DNA of 64,000 nucleotides from JAEKNW01 sp963677815 (GTDB lineage: Bacteria > Cloacimonadota > Cloacimonadia > Cloacimonadales > JAFGVF01), in assembly GCA_963677815.1 (NCBI GenBank), contig OY782499.1:744001-808000 (forward strand), read 5' to 3'. Position 1 is the first letter of the stretch. Every line of letters starts with the position of its first letter. The notes under the pieces are model-generated. The model was not told where the DNA came from and did not search any database. It worked only from the letters and a program-made list of their open reading frames with translations. Positions 1 to 6,979 of this stretch are shown piece by piece. The position numbers and the translations under genes were made by a program.

Positions 1-365
1 AATACAGCCTTAATTCTAGCAACTAACTCACGAGGTGAGAAAGGTTTTGCAAGATAGTCATCGGCTCCTAATTCTAAACCAAGTATCTTATCAACCTCTT
101 CTCCTTTTGCTGTTAGCATAATTACTGGCAGATCTTTATACTTCTCAGACTTACGTATTCTCTTACAGATCTCAGTTCCTTCAATATCGGGTAGCATAAG
201 GTCTAAGATAACTAAATCAGGAGCTTGATTTTTTAACTCTTCCATGAAATCATTACCATTATCAAAAGTTTTGACATTGAAATGAGCTTTTGTAAGTTGA
301 AGTTCTAATAATTCAAGAATATCATGTTCATCATCTACTACAAATAAAGTTTTTTTCTTTTCCAT
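1..365 (-). CDS. Response regulator receiver domain, PhoB/PhoP-like, partial (runs off window start)
   Basis: The frame reads from an ATG at 365 down to the window edge, giving the first 121 residues of a response regulator. The receiver fold is complete: acidic pair D11-D12, phospho-acceptor D55 in VILDLMLPD, T85 in MLTA and K107 in LAKPF. The ATG shares one base with the phoU stop codon (TGATG), so translation is probably coupled. As the last visible gene of the porin-pst-phoU operon it is probably the phosphate-responsive PhoB/PhoP regulator. The DNA-binding output domain and any partner histidine kinase lie outside the window, so the OmpR/PhoB subfamily is inferred from context and from the receiver style. 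Confidence 0.85.
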   Translation of the reverse strand, partial: MEKKKTLFVVDDEHDILELLELQLTKAHFNVKTFDNGNDFMEELKNQAPDLVILDLMLPDIEGTEICKRIRKSEKYKDLPVIMLTAKGEEVDKILGLELGADDYLAKPFSPRELVARIKAV

Positions 366-1018
366 CAACTCTCCTGATTATGGTGTTTAATTACTTTTCC
401 TTCAACTAAATAGATAGTAGATTCCCCTATGTTGGTTGCTAAATCAGCAATTCTTTCAAATTTTGAAGCTATTCTTAAAATATGCAGACTCGGCTCTACG
501 TTTGTTGTAGTGTCCTTAAGAATATTTTTAATATGTGTATAGAGTTCTTCGTACAAATCATCCACTTCATTATCTCTAGCTCCTATTGCTTTAGAAGTCT
601 CAACATCCTCATCAGAGAAGGCCATGATACTATCTTTGAGCATAGAATAAGCTTTTTTTGCCATTTCATATAATTCTTTCATACTAAAGATTAAAGAATC
701 TTCTTTCATGGCTTTAAGACTATCTGCAATTTTGAAAGCCAAATCGCCTAAACGCTCGAAATCATTGTTCATTTTTATAATCATCAAGATGTAACGTAAG
801 TCTTTTGCTTCTGGTTGATAAAGAGCAATGAGGGCTGCACATCTATCATCAATCTCTAATTCTAATCTATTGACTTTATTCTCATAATATACGACATCAT
901 CTAAAATCAAGGTATTCATATCCTCCATAGATGTAATACATAATTCTATCATTTTTTGGACATATCCAGCCATATCCATCAGGCTTTTCTTCAAGTCGAT
1001 AATTTTTGGTGATAACAT
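365..1018 (-). CDS. phoU: Phosphate transport system regulator PhoU
   Basis: A 217-residue all-helical protein made of two repeated three-helix PhoU units. The family hallmark 'ERLGDLAFKIAD' lies in the first half and 'KFERIADLATNIGES' in the second; these acidic/Asp motifs bind metal clusters in known PhoU structures. Length is normal for the family. PhoU connects the Pst transporter to the PhoR/PhoB signalling pair and represses the Pho regulon when phosphate is plentiful. It starts 20 bp after pstB with a GGAG ribosome site and overlaps the next response regulator by one base, which fits the classical pst-phoU-phoB arrangement. Cytoplasmic. Confidence 0.95.
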   Translation of the reverse strand: MLSPKIIDLKKSLMDMAGYVQKMIELCITSMEDMNTLILDDVVYYENKVNRLELEIDDRCAALIALYQPEAKDLRYILMIIKMNNDFERLGDLAFKIADSLKAMKEDSLIFSMKELYEMAKKAYSMLKDSIMAFSDEDVETSKAIGARDNEVDDLYEELYTHIKNILKDTTTNVEPSLHILRIASKFERIADLATNIGESTIYLVEGKVIKHHNQES

Positions 1019-1038
1019 TATTTTCTCCTTCTCTTCTA

Positions 1039-1797
1039 TTAACCAAATACTCCAGTTAAATAATCTTCTGTTCTTTTATCTTTAGGAACAGTAAATACTC
1101 TCTGAGTTTCTCCGAATTCAATAATATCACCTAGATACATGAAAGTAGTATAGTCCGATATTCTACCTGCTTGGGCAATATTATGAGTTACTATCAAAAT
1201 AGTCACTTTATCTTTTAAGTCAATACATAATTCTTCAATTTTGGCAGTTGACTTAGGATCAAGGGCTGAAGTAGGTTCATCAAGTAATAATACTTTAGGT
1301 TGATTAGCTAATGCTCTAGCAATACATAGACGTTGTTGCTGTCCCCCAGATAAAGACAAAGCTGAAGTGTGTAATCTGTCTTTAACTTCATCCCAAATCC
1401 AGGCATCTCTCAAACTTTTTTCAACAACTTCATCAAGAACGGACTTTCTCTTCTCTCCTCTAATTAGTAGTCCATAGGCAACATTGTTATAGATTGATTT
1501 TGGGAAAGGATTAGGTCTTTGAAAAACCATACCAATCTGAGTTCTAACTTCAGTAACATCTGCCTTAGAATCATAGATATCTTTACCCTCTAAGAGAATT
1601 TTGCCTTCTATTCTGCATTCAGGAATTAAATCATTCATTCTGTTAAATGATCTAAGAAGAGTTGATTTCCCACAGCCTGAAGGACCAATCAAGGCCGTTA
1701 TTTTCTTTTCATGAACTGTAAAATCCAAATCATGAAGTACATAGTTATCATTGAACCATAACTTCAAATTTTCTGTTTTTATTATTTCTTTTACCAT
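1039..1797 (-). CDS. pstB: Phosphate ABC transporter ATP-binding protein PstB
   Basis: A 252-residue ABC ATPase that powers high-affinity phosphate import. Walker A GPSGCGKST is at about residues 38-46, the Q-loop lies in VFQRPNPFP, the signature LSGGQQQR at about 149-156, Walker B VLLLDEP at about 169-175 and the switch histidine in VTHN. The 'RPNPFPKSIYNNVAYG' stretch is specific to PstB. The gene overlaps the end of pstA by 7 bp and is followed by phoU, so the proteins are probably made in step. Nothing is missing, and function as the cytoplasmic motor of PstSCAB is secure. Confidence 0.97.
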   Translation of the reverse strand: MVKEIIKTENLKLWFNDNYVLHDLDFTVHEKKITALIGPSGCGKSTLLRSFNRMNDLIPECRIEGKILLEGKDIYDSKADVTEVRTQIGMVFQRPNPFPKSIYNNVAYGLLIRGEKRKSVLDEVVEKSLRDAWIWDEVKDRLHTSALSLSGGQQQRLCIARALANQPKVLLLDEPTSALDPKSTAKIEELCIDLKDKVTILIVTHNIAQAGRISDYTTFMYLGDIIEFGETQRVFTVPKDKRTEDYLTGVFG

Positions 1798-2645
1798 TTT
1801 CTTGTTTTCCTTATCTTGTATCTAATAATTATTGCACTTGTTGAAACTACTAATACTAATATTAAAAGAACTACAGCGGTTCCATAAGCGATGGGTACTT
1901 GTTGTTCTGGTTTGGCTCCTTCAGTCATCAAAGCGTATATATGATAAGGTAGGGCCATAACCTCATGTTTCAATGAAGTAGGAAGCATGCGTGAATAGAA
2001 GGTAGCAGCTGTGAACATAATTGGAGCAGTTTCACCAGCAACTCTACCAATACTGATAATTGCACCAGTTAAAATATTAGGTAGAGCTGTAGGAACAATG
2101 ACTCTCATGATAGTTTGTCTTTCTGTAGCACCCAGAGCTAATGAACCCTCTCTAAAAGACCTAGGAACCCCTCTTATAGCTTCTTCACTAGCGTTGATAA
2201 TCACAGGAAGAGCTAGGATAGCTAGGGTTAGAGCACCTGAAATCAAGGAAACCTCTAAATGCATAATTCTTACAAAGAGAGTTAAACCAAAGAGTCCGTA
2301 TATTATTGAAGGTACACCTGCTAGAGTATTAACTGCAATTCTAACAATACGCATTAGCCAATATGGTTTAGCTAAATGAACCATATAAATGGCAGTAAGT
2401 ACTCCCAATGGGAGGGCAATAGCTATGGAAAGAAGAGTCAGATATAAGGTTCCAACTAAAGCCGGGAATATCCCCCCAGTTGTCATTGCTTCCCTAGGAA
2501 TATCAGTAAGGAAAGTCCAACTTAATACTCCACCACCTTTGGAAAAGATGATATAAAGAAAGGAAAATAAGAAGATAGCAGTTAATAAAACACCAAGTCT
2601 TAAAAAACTGATTCCTACTTGTTCTTTAAATTTTCTATTATTCAT
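1791..2645 (-). CDS. pstA: Phosphate ABC transporter permease PstA
   Basis: A 284-residue inner-membrane permease with about six hydrophobic helices. It carries the binding-protein-dependent transport (MetI-like) fold with the cytoplasmic coupling loop 'EGSLALGATERQTIMRVIVP', which docks onto PstB. The segment 'LAGVPSIIYGLFGLTLFV' is characteristic of PstA/PstC. It pairs with PstC to form the phosphate channel. pstC ends 9 bp upstream and pstB overlaps downstream by 7 bp. Length and motifs are ordinary for PstA. Confidence 0.95.
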   Translation of the reverse strand: MNNRKFKEQVGISFLRLGVLLTAIFLFSFLYIIFSKGGGVLSWTFLTDIPREAMTTGGIFPALVGTLYLTLLSIAIALPLGVLTAIYMVHLAKPYWLMRIVRIAVNTLAGVPSIIYGLFGLTLFVRIMHLEVSLISGALTLAILALPVIINASEEAIRGVPRSFREGSLALGATERQTIMRVIVPTALPNILTGAIISIGRVAGETAPIMFTAATFYSRMLPTSLKHEVMALPYHIYALMTEGAKPEQQVPIAYGTAVVLLILVLVVSTSAIIIRYKIRKTRKW

Positions 2646-2654
2646 TAGATCTCC

Positions 2655-3521
2655 TTATTTAACTTTCTTAAAGAGGAATAACTCTGTAAAGAGGTTGGTC
2701 ACAAAAGTTATAACAAAAAGCATAATAGCTAAGGCAAATAGGGAATGAAAGTGAATAGAACCAAGCACAGTTTCAGCCATTTCTACAGCAATAGATGTTG
2801 TCATAGGTCTTACAGGGTCAAAAATAGATGAAGGTATTTGAGCTGCACCACCAGCAACCATAATTACAACCATAGTTTCGCCAATAGCTCTACCAAATCC
2901 TAATACAAAAGAACCAATAATACCTGTCTTTGCTGCTGGAACCACAACCCTGGTAATTGTTTCCCACTTAGTTGCACCTAAGCCATAAGATGCTTCTCTT
3001 AAAGCTCTTGGAACGGTTGATAAAGCATCTTCTGACATACTTGAGATAATTGGAATAATCATTATTCCTAAAACAATACTAGCAGTAAAGATATTCAGTC
3101 CAGAATCAATCCCTAAAGTGCGAATTAAAAAGGGGGCTAAAAAGGCCATACCAAAAAGACCATAGACTACAGAAGGAATACCGGCAAGCAATTCAATCAT
3201 TGGTTTAACTATTTCTTTAGTTCTACTTCCAGCAATTTCAGATAAATAAATTGCAGAACCAAGTCCTATAGGAACAGCTATTATCAATGCTCCAAGAGTA
3301 ACAACAACTGAACCTATAAGCAGGGCTAAAGCACCGAAGCTTTGATGTTCATTAGTAGGATACCATTGGGAGGAAAAAAAGAACTCACTAAGAGAAACTT
3401 CTTTAAACATGGGTAGTCCTTCCATAAAGAGTGTTGTTATGATACCAAAGAGAGCTAAGATTGAGAAAATAGCTGCAAAATAGGTAAGGCTTTTAAAAAG
3501 GATTTCTTTAAATTTCTTCAT
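2655..3521 (-). CDS. pstC: Phosphate ABC transporter permease PstC
   Basis: A 288-residue inner-membrane permease, partner of PstA. The start at 3521 has an AAAGGA ribosome site. An N-terminal membrane helix (about residues 10-33) precedes the family 'SSQWYPT' extracytoplasmic segment, and the coupling loop 'EASYGLGATKWETITRVVVP' is present. 'ELLAGIPSVVYGLFGMAFL' matches the PstC/PstA signature. A gap of about 106 bp containing a stable hairpin separates it from pstS, a common way to keep permease levels below the level of the binding protein. Confidence 0.95.
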   Translation of the reverse strand: MKKFKEILFKSLTYFAAIFSILALFGIITTLFMEGLPMFKEVSLSEFFFSSQWYPTNEHQSFGALALLIGSVVVTLGALIIAVPIGLGSAIYLSEIAGSRTKEIVKPMIELLAGIPSVVYGLFGMAFLAPFLIRTLGIDSGLNIFTASIVLGIMIIPIISSMSEDALSTVPRALREASYGLGATKWETITRVVVPAAKTGIIGSFVLGFGRAIGETMVVIMVAGGAAQIPSSIFDPVRPMTTSIAVEMAETVLGSIHFHSLFALAIMLFVITFVTNLFTELFLFKKVK

Positions 3522-3560
3522 AAATTTCCTTTATTTACAAATATATAATAATCTAATTTA

Positions 3561-3598
3561 AGTGAAACCCGAGCGAAGATCATAACTCGGGTTTCATT
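3561..3598 (-). terminator. Intercistronic hairpin between pstS and pstC
   Basis: GAAACCCGAG (3564-3573) pairs with CTCGGGTTTC (3586-3595), a perfect 10-bp stem with a 12-base loop that can be extended by weak pairs. In the leftward transcript it follows the pstS stop codon by about 30 bases. It has no clean U-run, so it is better read as a partial terminator or a 3'-end stabiliser of pstS mRNA than as a full terminator. Confidence 0.6.
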
Positions 3599-3627
3599 GT
3601 TTCTTCTATTTATCACTTGTGGGTTAA

Positions 3628-4476
3628 TTATTTGATTTTGATGAATCCTTGTTTTTCAACAATATTTTGTCCTTCAGAAGAAAGGATGAAGTCCATAAAT
3701 GTCTTTGTGATACCTTTTGGAGCACCGTTAGTGTACATGTTTAAGTTACGTGAAACAGGATAAGCACCAGATAACACGTTTTCAAAAGTTGGGTCAACAC
3801 CATTAACTTGAAGAGGTTTTACTGATGAAGAAAGGTAACCTAAACCAGCATAAGCAATAGCACCAGGAGTATCTTTAACTGAAGTAACTGCTGCATTGTT
3901 AGAAGCAACCATAATACAGTTTTGAACTATATTTTGTTTCTTCATAGCAATTTCATAAAATACTTCATAAGTACCTGAAGAAGTGTCTCTTGAGATAATA
4001 ACGATATTCATGTCTGGTCCACCAAGTTCTTTCCAGTTAGTCACTTTACCAGTGTAGATAGCTTGAATTTGTTCGATAGTTAAGCCAGTAATTGTATTTT
4101 TTGGATTAACTATTATAGCAATACCATCGCTAGCAACTACATTTTGGTATAAGTCAATACCTTGAGCTTTAGCTTTCTTGATTTCTTTATCTTTAGCATC
4201 TCTAGATGCATTACCAATTTCTACTGTTCCAGCCATGATATCTTTGATACCGATAGATGAACCACCACCTCTAACTGAGATGTTTACTTTTGGGTTTTGA
4301 TTCATGAATTCTTCTGCACATGCTTGAGCTATAGGTAAAACAGTTGTTGAACCTGACATTGTAATTTTACCTTCTAAAGAAGAAGTTTCTTTCATCTCTT
4401 TTGTATTATCACAAGCTGTAAACATTGTCATTGTTGCTAGAACTACTAAGGTTAAAATGATTTTTGTAATTTTCAT
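3628..4476 (-). CDS. pstS: Phosphate-binding lipoprotein PstS
   Basis: A 282-residue periplasmic solute-binding protein. A hydrophobic signal ends in the lipobox MFTAC with the acylated cysteine at residue 22, so the mature protein is membrane-anchored. The mature N-terminus carries 'MSGSTTVLPIAQ', the phosphate-binding SGSTTV loop, and 'RGGGSSIGI' and 'SRDTSSGTYE' supply the other phosphate ligands. The family is PBP-like type II (PstS class shared with Gram-positive and Bacteroidota proteins). It sits 25 bp after the porin gene and in front of pstC, so porin, binding protein and transporter probably come from one transcript. Confidence 0.95.
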   Translation of the reverse strand: MKITKIILTLVVLATMTMFTACDNTKEMKETSSLEGKITMSGSTTVLPIAQACAEEFMNQNPKVNISVRGGGSSIGIKDIMAGTVEIGNASRDAKDKEIKKAKAQGIDLYQNVVASDGIAIIVNPKNTITGLTIEQIQAIYTGKVTNWKELGGPDMNIVIISRDTSSGTYEVFYEIAMKKQNIVQNCIMVASNNAAVTSVKDTPGAIAYAGLGYLSSSVKPLQVNGVDPTFENVLSGAYPVSRNLNMYTNGAPKGITKTFMDFILSSEGQNIVEKQGFIKIK

Positions 4477-4501
4477 TATTATCTCCTAATTATCTAATTA
4501 A

Positions 4502-5554
4502 CTAGTTGCCTAAAATATTTTTGAAGCTGTAACGTAATTGAAGCATTAAAGCAGAAATATCTTCTTTTGTATCATCTTCGTGTGAAGTAATTTGGTAGTT
4601 TGCTTGAACTTGTACATTTTTTTGAATGTGGTAGTTAAGACCAAATAACATAAGGTTTTTACCATCATCATCAGTATCAGTGTTTGGGTCATACATATCG
4701 TAACGTCCAACAATTTCCATATTAAGATCTGCAACATCTTTTAAGTTGTACATACCAAGAAGAGAGATAGCTTGTGAAGATACATCTTCATCTGCATCAT
4801 CATTATCAGTATCAACAGTTTTTCCTAAGAATTGACCTAAAAGAGTAATTCCACTCATGTCAAATTTAGCCATACCTGCAAAAGCAGTGTGTGCTTCATG
4901 ATCAGGGTTTTCTTCACCCATATCATCATTAGGATTATTTTTACTATTCATAGAGAATGAACCACCAAGTTCTAACATCTCTACAGGTTTAATTCTAAAA
5001 TTTGCTAAGTAAGCATATTCAGTATTTACATTATCTCCACTCTTTTTATAACCTTCACCATTATATACACCAAGGTTATAGCTTAATTTAGCTGCAGGAA
5101 CCTGACCTGAGAAAACTATACCATAATCAGTACTTGAAGCAAATTTCCATAAGTCAGCAGGATCTTTTTCGATTGTTTCATATTTCCAGCTATAAATATA
5201 ACCGAAATAGTTTTTGGTTAAACCAACAGATAAAGTCGCTTTTGGAAGTGGCATAAAGTTTTTGAAATCTAAGTAAGCATATTTCATTTTAAGGCCAGCA
5301 CCGTTGGTATCTTTGTCTGATGAAAAGAAATCTAAAGTAAATCTAGCAGAAATATTTTCTGATAAAGCTGGTTTTAAAGTAAAATAACCTCTGTCAACTG
5401 AGAAAGAAGTTGTAGGATCAGCATCAGAACCATCATCAACATAAGACATACGATTCCATAATTCCATCTCAAGCTTGGTTTCCATGGCACCAAGTATGAA
5501 AGGAACACTAACGACTAACAACAATAAAATGAAAAATTTTCTGGATAAATTCAT
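4502..5554 (-). CDS. Outer-membrane porin, phosphate-selective porin O/P-like
   Basis: A 350-residue protein with a signal peptide (hydrophobic segment about residues 7-22, cleavage near LGAME). It then shows alternating polar/hydrophobic beta strands rich in aromatic residues and acidic loops, as expected for a beta-barrel. Features such as 'FSVDRGYFTLKPALSENISARFTLDF', the inward Lys/Arg residues and the final strand 'LMLQLRYSF' resemble the OprO/OprP (phosphate-selective porin) family. It is the first gene of the pst operon, directly behind a Pho-box-like promoter with GGAG ahead of the ATG. A role in bringing phosphate or polyphosphate across the outer membrane is therefore likely. Selectivity is inferred from context, not visible in the sequence. 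Confidence 0.85.
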   Translation of the reverse strand: MNLSRKFFILLLLVVSVPFILGAMETKLEMELWNRMSYVDDGSDADPTTSFSVDRGYFTLKPALSENISARFTLDFFSSDKDTNGAGLKMKYAYLDFKNFMPLPKATLSVGLTKNYFGYIYSWKYETIEKDPADLWKFASSTDYGIVFSGQVPAAKLSYNLGVYNGEGYKKSGDNVNTEYAYLANFRIKPVEMLELGGSFSMNSKNNPNDDMGEENPDHEAHTAFAGMAKFDMSGITLLGQFLGKTVDTDNDDADEDVSSQAISLLGMYNLKDVADLNMEIVGRYDMYDPNTDTDDDGKNLMLFGLNYHIQKNVQVQANYQITSHEDDTKEDISALMLQLRYSFKNILGN

Positions 5555-5611
5555 GTTTTACTCCAATTATTTTTTTGGTTTCACTTATTTATACTGTTCA
5601 AGTGTTAAATA

Positions 5612-5642
5612 ATTATAAGTAGAATGTTAAGATTGGGTTAAG
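5612..5642 (-). promoter_or_regulatory. Pho-box-like promoter of the porin-pst operon
   Basis: On the minus strand CTTAACC (5642-5636) and CTTAACA (5631-5625) form two 7-bp direct repeats separated by 4 bp, an 11-bp period as in the known PhoB/PhoP box. A perfect -10 TATAAT (5617-5612) follows 7 bp later and there is no good -35, which is typical of activator-dependent promoters. A start near 5605 would leave a leader of about 50 bases before the porin ATG. Confidence 0.65.
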
Positions 5643-5701
5643 AATGCTATTTTGTGAGAGGGAAAGGATTTCCTCTCTGCCATGGAGTGAGACAATCTTT
5701 A

Positions 5702-5741
5702 TAACTGGGAACGCGGATGACCACATCCGCACTCCCAGTTA
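5702..5741. repeat. Palindromic repeat 'AACTGGGA/GCGGATG', compact copy A
   Basis: TAACTGGGA (5702-5710) pairs with TCCCAGTTA (5733-5741). Inside, GCGGATG pairs with CATCCGC around an ACCA loop, with a 2x2 AC/AC internal bulge. Its GC content is clearly above the flanking DNA. A longer version of the same element lies at 9959-10101 on the other side of the KilA-N/McrBC genes. Confidence 0.75.
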
Positions 5742-5918
5742 AGATTAAACCCAAATTATACAAAACTGAACAAGATTATACCTCACAAGGGTAAATATCA
5801 TGACAAAATCGAAATTAGATTCAAATTTTCTTATGAAAATGGTGGTATGCTAACTAATTATTATAGAAAACTTGACAACATAAATATTAAATTACTTATT
5901 GATTATGTATGTAAATAA
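5733..5918 (+). pseudogene. Possible gene remnant, weakly like the C-terminus of a large serine recombinase
   Basis: One frame is open for about 60 codons up to TAA at 5916-5918 but has no start codon or ribosome site and begins inside the palindromic repeat. The translation contains 'LNKIIPHKGKYHDKIEIRFK' and then a lysine/tyrosine-rich tail. The 'KIIxxxxxxxDKIEIxFKF' pattern is reminiscent of the end of large serine recombinases, but this is recall, not a search. It may be a decayed 3' end of a mobile-element gene next to the restriction cassette, or chance. Confidence 0.3.
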
Positions 5919-5951
5919 ATAGAAAACTAACATTATCTTTGAATTTACTCC

Positions 5952-5979
5952 TTGACAAAATAAAAAATTCTTATAATAA
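5952..5979 (+). promoter_or_regulatory. Putative promoter of the leader ORF / KilA-N / McrBC operon
   Basis: A consensus -35 TTGACA (5952-5957) is followed by TATAAT (5972-5977, 14-bp spacer) or, with a better 16-bp spacer, TAATAA (5974-5979). It points at the ORF starting at 6045. No operator palindrome is obvious between them. Confidence 0.55.
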
Positions 5980-6044
5980 AAAATAGATGTTTTGATTAAA
6001 AAAAACAGTAGAAGGTTGTTGTTAACTCAAAAAGGACTGAGAGA

Positions 6045-6143
6045 ATGAGCTTAAAAATATTAAATGTAAAATCCAAAGAATTTACTATTGCACAGGATAT
6101 TTTAGACAAAAGCCTTATATTATCAGAACAGTTAGGTGATTAA
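6045..6143 (+). CDS. Small 32-residue protein, leader of the KilA-N/McrBC operon
   Basis: An ATG at 6045 with an AAAGGA ribosome site 6-11 bases upstream opens a 32-codon frame ending in TAA, two bases before the ATG of the KilA-N gene. The product is hydrophilic (start MSLKILNVKSKEF, end SEQLGD) with no recognisable domain. The KilA-N gene's own ribosome site (TTAGGTG) lies inside its last codons, so it could act as a coupling or leader peptide, or be the degraded front of a longer gene. The good ribosome site and tight spacing argue that it is translated. Function unknown. Confidence 0.5.
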   Translation: MSLKILNVKSKEFTIAQDILDKSLILSEQLGD

Positions 6144-6145
6144 AA

Positions 6146-6979
6146 ATGAAGAACATTAATGCCATCAAAGTTTTGGGTGTAGAAGTGAAGATAAAAGGTT
6201 CAATTCAAGAAAGTTATATCTCGTTAACTGATATTGCTAGGCATAAAAATCCTAATGAACCAAAAGATATTATAAAAAATTGGATGAGAAACAAGAATAC
6301 TATTGAATTTCTAGGACTTTGGGAAGAACTTCACAATCTGAATTTTAAAGGGGTCGAATTCGACTCCTTTAAAAATGAAGCAGGATCTAACGCTTTTGTG
6401 TTATCACCACAGAAATGGATTAAATCAACAAATGCTATAGGTCTTGTTTCAAAATCTGGTAGGTTGGGTGGGACATTTGCCCATCAGGATATTGCCTTTG
6501 AATTTGCTTCTTGGATTAGCCCTCAATTTAAATTATACTTGCTTAAAGAGTTTCAAAGATTAAAACAAAATGAACTTAAATTTAATAAAACTGAATGGGA
6601 AACATCACGAATTCTATCAAAAGTAAACTATAGAATTCACACTGATGCTATTAAAAAGAATCTTATTCCCCAAAAACTATCAAAATCTAAGCATGCTTTT
6701 GTTTATGCTTCTGAAGCAGATTTACTTAATCTAGCACTATTTGGAATTACTGCAAAAACATGGAGAGAACAGAATCTAGGGCATGAAGGAAACATAAGAG
6801 ATTATGCAACCTTAGAACAGTTAATTGTTTTAACTAATCTAGAAAGTATGAATGCAGAACTTATTAAACAAAATGTATCACCTGAAGAGCGATTGATTAA
6901 ACTAAATAAAATCGCTATTGAACAGCTTAATATTCTGATAAAATCTGAGGGAATTAAAGAACTAAAGGAAATAAAATGA
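6146..6979 (+). CDS. KilA-N domain protein associated with McrBC
   Basis: A 277-residue protein whose first 125 residues form a KilA-N domain: 'SYISLTDIARHKNPNEPKDI' followed by 'NWMRNKNTIEFLGLWEELHN', then 'GGTFAHQDIAFEFASWISPQF', the usual end of the domain. KilA-N is a nucleic-acid-binding module common in phages and mobile elements. The remainder is helical and charged, with no further domain recognised. The stop overlaps the mcrB start by 4 bp (ATGA), so it is co-translated with the restriction genes. It may be a regulator, a DNA-recognition subunit or an anti-phage sensor; this is inference. A Fic/Bro-type alternative is less likely because the Fic HxFx motif is absent. Confidence 0.85.
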   Translation: MKNINAIKVLGVEVKIKGSIQESYISLTDIARHKNPNEPKDIIKNWMRNKNTIEFLGLWEELHNLNFKGVEFDSFKNEAGSNAFVLSPQKWIKSTNAIGLVSKSGRLGGTFAHQDIAFEFASWISPQFKLYLLKEFQRLKQNELKFNKTEWETSRILSKVNYRIHTDAIKKNLIPQKLSKSKHAFVYASEADLLNLALFGITAKTWREQNLGHEGNIRDYATLEQLIVLTNLESMNAELIKQNVSPEERLIKLNKIAIEQLNILIKSEGIKELKEIK

